Source of the DNA: Pseudomonas sp. 31-12
GTDB lineage: Bacteria > Pseudomonadota > Gammaproteobacteria > Pseudomonadales > Pseudomonadaceae
Assembly: GCF_003151075.1 (NCBI RefSeq)
Contig: NZ_CP029482.1
Span: 6,014,001 to 6,078,000, forward strand
Length of the DNA: 64,000 nucleotides
Direction: 5' to 3'
Shown: in pieces, positions 61,914 to 64,000 of the stretch
Position numbering within the stretch: the first letter of the stretch is position 1
How the letters are laid out: each line of letters opens with the position of its first letter
Made by a program: the position numbers and the translations under genes
Notes under the pieces: model-generated
What the model was told of the DNA's origin: nothing
What the model saw: the letters and a program-made list of their open reading frames with translations, nothing else
Database searches by the model: none

Positions 61914-63437
61914 ATGCATCGTATGACCCGCCCCGGCTGGCCCGGTAACCTGCTGGCCGTGGCGGCCGGTGCACTCACCACCCTGGCCCTGGCGCCGTTC
62001 GATATCTGGCCGTTGGCATTGCTGGCGGTCGGCTTCTTTTATGCCGGCTTGCGCGAACTGAGTCCTCGTCAGGCCTTGGGCCGTGGCTGGTGTTTCGGTT
62101 TCGGCCTGTTTGGCGCCGGCACTAGCTGGATCTATTACAGCATCCACCACTTCGGCGGCGCTTCGGTGCTGCTGGCCGGTTTCCTGATGCTGATCTTCAC
62201 GGCGGCGATTGCCTGGTTCTTCGCCCTGCCCGCCTGGATCTGGGCGCGCTGGCTGCGTCGTAACGAAGCACCGCTGGCGGATGCCTTGGCGTTTGCAGCT
62301 CTGTGGGTCGGCCAGGAAGCGTTTCGCGGCTGGTTTCTCACCGGTTTCCCGTGGCTCTACTCCGGTTACAGCCAGCTCGACGGCCCGCTGGCCGGGCTCG
62401 CCCCCGTCGGCGGGATGTGGCTGATTTCCTTCACCCTGGCCCTGACGGCTGCGCTGATCTACAACTCAATACGTCTGGTGCGCACGGGCCGCAAAGGCTT
62501 CATCGCCGCAGGCGTGTTGCTGCTGGTCGGCCCTTGGGTGGCCGGCATGGCCTTGAAGGAACACGCCTGGACCAGCCCGGCGGGCCCGGCGCTGAGCGTC
62601 GCGGCCATTCAGGGCAATATCGAACAAAGCATGAAGTGGGACCCGGCGCAGCTCAACGCGCAGCTGGCGTTGTACCGCGACATGAGCCTCAGCTCCAAGC
62701 CAGTCGACTTGCTGATCTGGCCGGAAACGGCCGTCCCGGTGCTCAAGGAGTCCGCCGAGGGCTACCTGAACATGATGGGGAATTTCGCCGCAGAGCGTAA
62801 ATCTGCGCTGATTACCGGCGTTCCGATCCGCCAGGAAGTCCGCCACGAGAAACGCTTCTTCAACGGCATTACCGTGCTCGGTGAAGGCGATGGCACCTAT
62901 CTCAAGCAAAAGCTGGTGCCTTTTGGCGAATACGTTCCGTTGCAGGACGTGCTGCGCGGGCTGATCGCGTTTTTCGACCTGCCGATGTCTGACTTTGCCC
63001 GTGGCCCGGCTGACCAGGCCATGCTGCAAGCCAAGGGTTATCAGATCGCGCCATTCATCTGCTACGAAGTGGTCTACCCGGAATTCGCCGCCAGTCTGGC
63101 GGCTCGCAGTGATTTGCTGCTGACCATCAGCAACGACACCTGGTTCGGCACCTCCATCGGTCCGCTGCAACATCTGCAGATGGCGCAGATGCGCGCGCTC
63201 GAGGCCGGCCGCTGGATGATCCGCGCCACCAACAACGGCGTGACCGGCCTGATCAACCCGTTCGGGCAGATCACGGTGCAGATCCCACAGTTTGAACGCG
63301 GCATCCTGTACGGCGAAGTCGTGCCGATGCACAACCTGACGCCTTACCTGGAATGGCGTTCGTGGCCGTTGATCATCGTTTGTGTGTTGTTGTTTGGCTG
63401 GGCACTGGTGGCGAACCGGATGGCCAAAACCGTCTGA
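61914..63437 (+). CDS. lnt: Apolipoprotein N-acyltransferase
   Basis: A 507-residue inner-membrane enzyme that adds the third acyl chain to lipoproteins. Several membrane helices lie before about residue 215. Then comes the nitrilase-like periplasmic domain with the triad Glu in LLIWPETAVP, Lys in YLKQKLVPFGEYVP and Cys in APFICYEVVYPE, followed by a last membrane helix. The ATG at 61914 follows AAGGA; an ATG three codons later is possible. It ends the miaB-phoH-ybeY-corC group. Confidence 0.94.
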   Translation: MHRMTRPGWPGNLLAVAAGALTTLALAPFDIWPLALLAVGFFYAGLRELSPRQALGRGWCFGFGLFGAGTSWIYYSIHHFGGASVLLAGFLMLIFTAAIAWFFALPAWIWARWLRRNEAPLADALAFAALWVGQEAFRGWFLTGFPWLYSGYSQLDGPLAGLAPVGGMWLISFTLALTAALIYNSIRLVRTGRKGFIAAGVLLLVGPWVAGMALKEHAWTSPAGPALSVAAIQGNIEQSMKWDPAQLNAQLALYRDMSLSSKPVDLLIWPETAVPVLKESAEGYLNMMGNFAAERKSALITGVPIRQEVRHEKRFFNGITVLGEGDGTYLKQKLVPFGEYVPLQDVLRGLIAFFDLPMSDFARGPADQAMLQAKGYQIAPFICYEVVYPEFAASLAARSDLLLTISNDTWFGTSIGPLQHLQMAQMRALEAGRWMIRATNNGVTGLINPFGQITVQIPQFERGILYGEVVPMHNLTPYLEWRSWPLIIVCVLLFGWALVANRMAKTV

Positions 63438-63452
63438 GACTGGCGAGCTTTT

Positions 63453-63587
63453 GTGGCGAGGGGGCTTGCCCCCGTTCGACTGCGCAGCAGTCGTAAAACC
63501 TGCAATCGCGACTTTACCCGCTGCGCCGCGTCGCATGACTTCAGGGCTGCTCCGCAGCCCAACGGAGGCAAGCCCCCTCGCCACAGG
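63453..63587. repeat. REP pair (GTGGCGAGGGGGCTTG family), inverted
   Basis: TTGTGGCGAGGGGGCTTGCCCCCG is mirrored by AGGCAAGCCCCCTCGCCACAGG, with CTGCGCAGCAG inside, between the converging lnt and YdcF-like genes. Confidence 0.85.
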
Positions 63588-63593
63588 TATCGA

Positions 63594-64000
63594 TTATTTC
63601 TGTCGGTAAAACAGCGAATACCCGATCTGCCCCACCGCCTCATTCAACAACTGCCCGCTCTGCCAGATCGATTTGAATTCCGGCATCCAGCCGCCCAGCG
63701 GCCGGGCATTGTCTACGCCTAAAAACCCCACCGGCGCTGGCACCACTTCAAACCCTGCCTGTTCAAAACTCCAGACCGATCGCGGCATGTGCCAGGCCTG
63801 TGTGACCACCACTACCCGCTTGATTCCCTGCGGCAACAACACCTCGGCGCTGAACTGCGCGTTCTCCCACGTCGTGCGGCTGCGCCCTTCCTGCCAGCGC
63901 ACGGTCACGCCGAAATCATCGAGCAACGAATCCGCCATCAACTTCGCTTCGGTGGGCGGCGTACCGTAATGCAGGCCGCCACTGGTGAGAACGGGCAACC
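63594..64000 (-). CDS. YdcF family protein (C-terminal part)
   Basis: About 135 C-terminal residues of a YdcF/DUF218 protein; the start is beyond the right edge. VLTSGGLHYGTPPTEAKLMADSLLDDFGV, EGRSRTTWENAQFSAEVL, VVVTQAWHMPRSVWSFEQAGFEVVPAP are the family patterns. Members such as ElyC and SanA are inner-membrane or periplasmic proteins linked with cell-envelope synthesis. It converges on lnt with a REP pair between. Confidence 0.9.
   Translation of the reverse strand, partial: LPVLTSGGLHYGTPPTEAKLMADSLLDDFGVTVRWQEGRSRTTWENAQFSAEVLLPQGIKRVVVVTQAWHMPRSVWSFEQAGFEVVPAPVGFLGVDNARPLGGWMPEFKSIWQSGQLLNEAVGQIGYSLFYRQK

Noticed and set aside
1..64000. CRISPR arrays, tRNA or rRNA genes, insertion sequences, phage integrases
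   Set aside because: Repeats found are REP palindromes or duplicated gene ends, not evenly spaced; no tRNA cloverleaf, rRNA or recombinase sequence was recognised by reading.

Overview
The window looks like chromosomal DNA of a fluorescent Pseudomonas (P. fluorescens group or a close relative). It is GC-rich. The block amn / acyl-CoA dehydrogenase / ladS / thiD-thiE-hemL / SEL1 protein / DUF1820 / miaB-phoH-ybeY-corC-lnt is, from memory, in the order known in P. aeruginosa. The many short palindromes built on GTGGGAGCGGGCTTG or GTGGCGAGGGRGCTTG are typical of this group. No rRNA, tRNA, CRISPR array, transposase or integrase was seen.

Layout. 1-2 kb: a PaoABC-type molybdenum aldehyde oxidoreductase operon, cut by the window edge. 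2-7.3 kb: an antitoxin remnant, a DJ-1-like protein lacking the usual cysteine, a secreted DUF4879 protein, a purine permease with trmA, a DUF4160/DUF2442 pair and a tautomerase. 7.4-14.1 kb: a LysR gene, then the quinate/shikimate catabolic genes (aroQ, aroE, a TetR regulator, quiC, an MFS transporter). Two near-identical inverted repeats lie in front of aroQ and quiC and probably are the TetR operators. 14-31.5 kb: mixed housekeeping and transport genes (DMT transporters, IclR and Lrp regulators, zinc peptidase, hydrolases, tesB, a deacetylase, a flavoprotein, a DEAD-box helicase, an exonuclease, a NYN protein, DUF2076). 31.6-38.7 kb: a taurine/nitrate-type ABC transporter, a polyamine-type aminotransferase, an aldehyde dehydrogenase and a LysR regulator, which look like one amine uptake and oxidation unit. 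38.9-51 kb: hrpB, a toxin-antitoxin cassette, a lipoprotein, a CDF metal exporter, a DUF6515 protein, an Lrp regulator, RluE, AMP nucleosidase and an acyl-CoA dehydrogenase. 51-64 kb: ladS, thiamine and haem genes, then the tRNA-modification and envelope operon ending with lnt and a partial YdcF gene.

The least ordinary parts are two small accessory insertions about 15 kb apart. One (about 26.4-27.4 kb) carries a Bro-N antirepressor-like gene preceded by a Y-shaped RNA that resembles phage C4 antisense RNA, and it sits between two copies of the 3' end of the adjacent exonuclease gene. The other (about 41.5-43.1 kb) carries an intact winged-helix putative antitoxin and a decayed AbiEii-type toxin, and it sits between two 117-bp copies of the 5' end of hrpB. 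Both insertions therefore left, or brought, a duplicate of a neighbouring gene end, with no recombinase visible.
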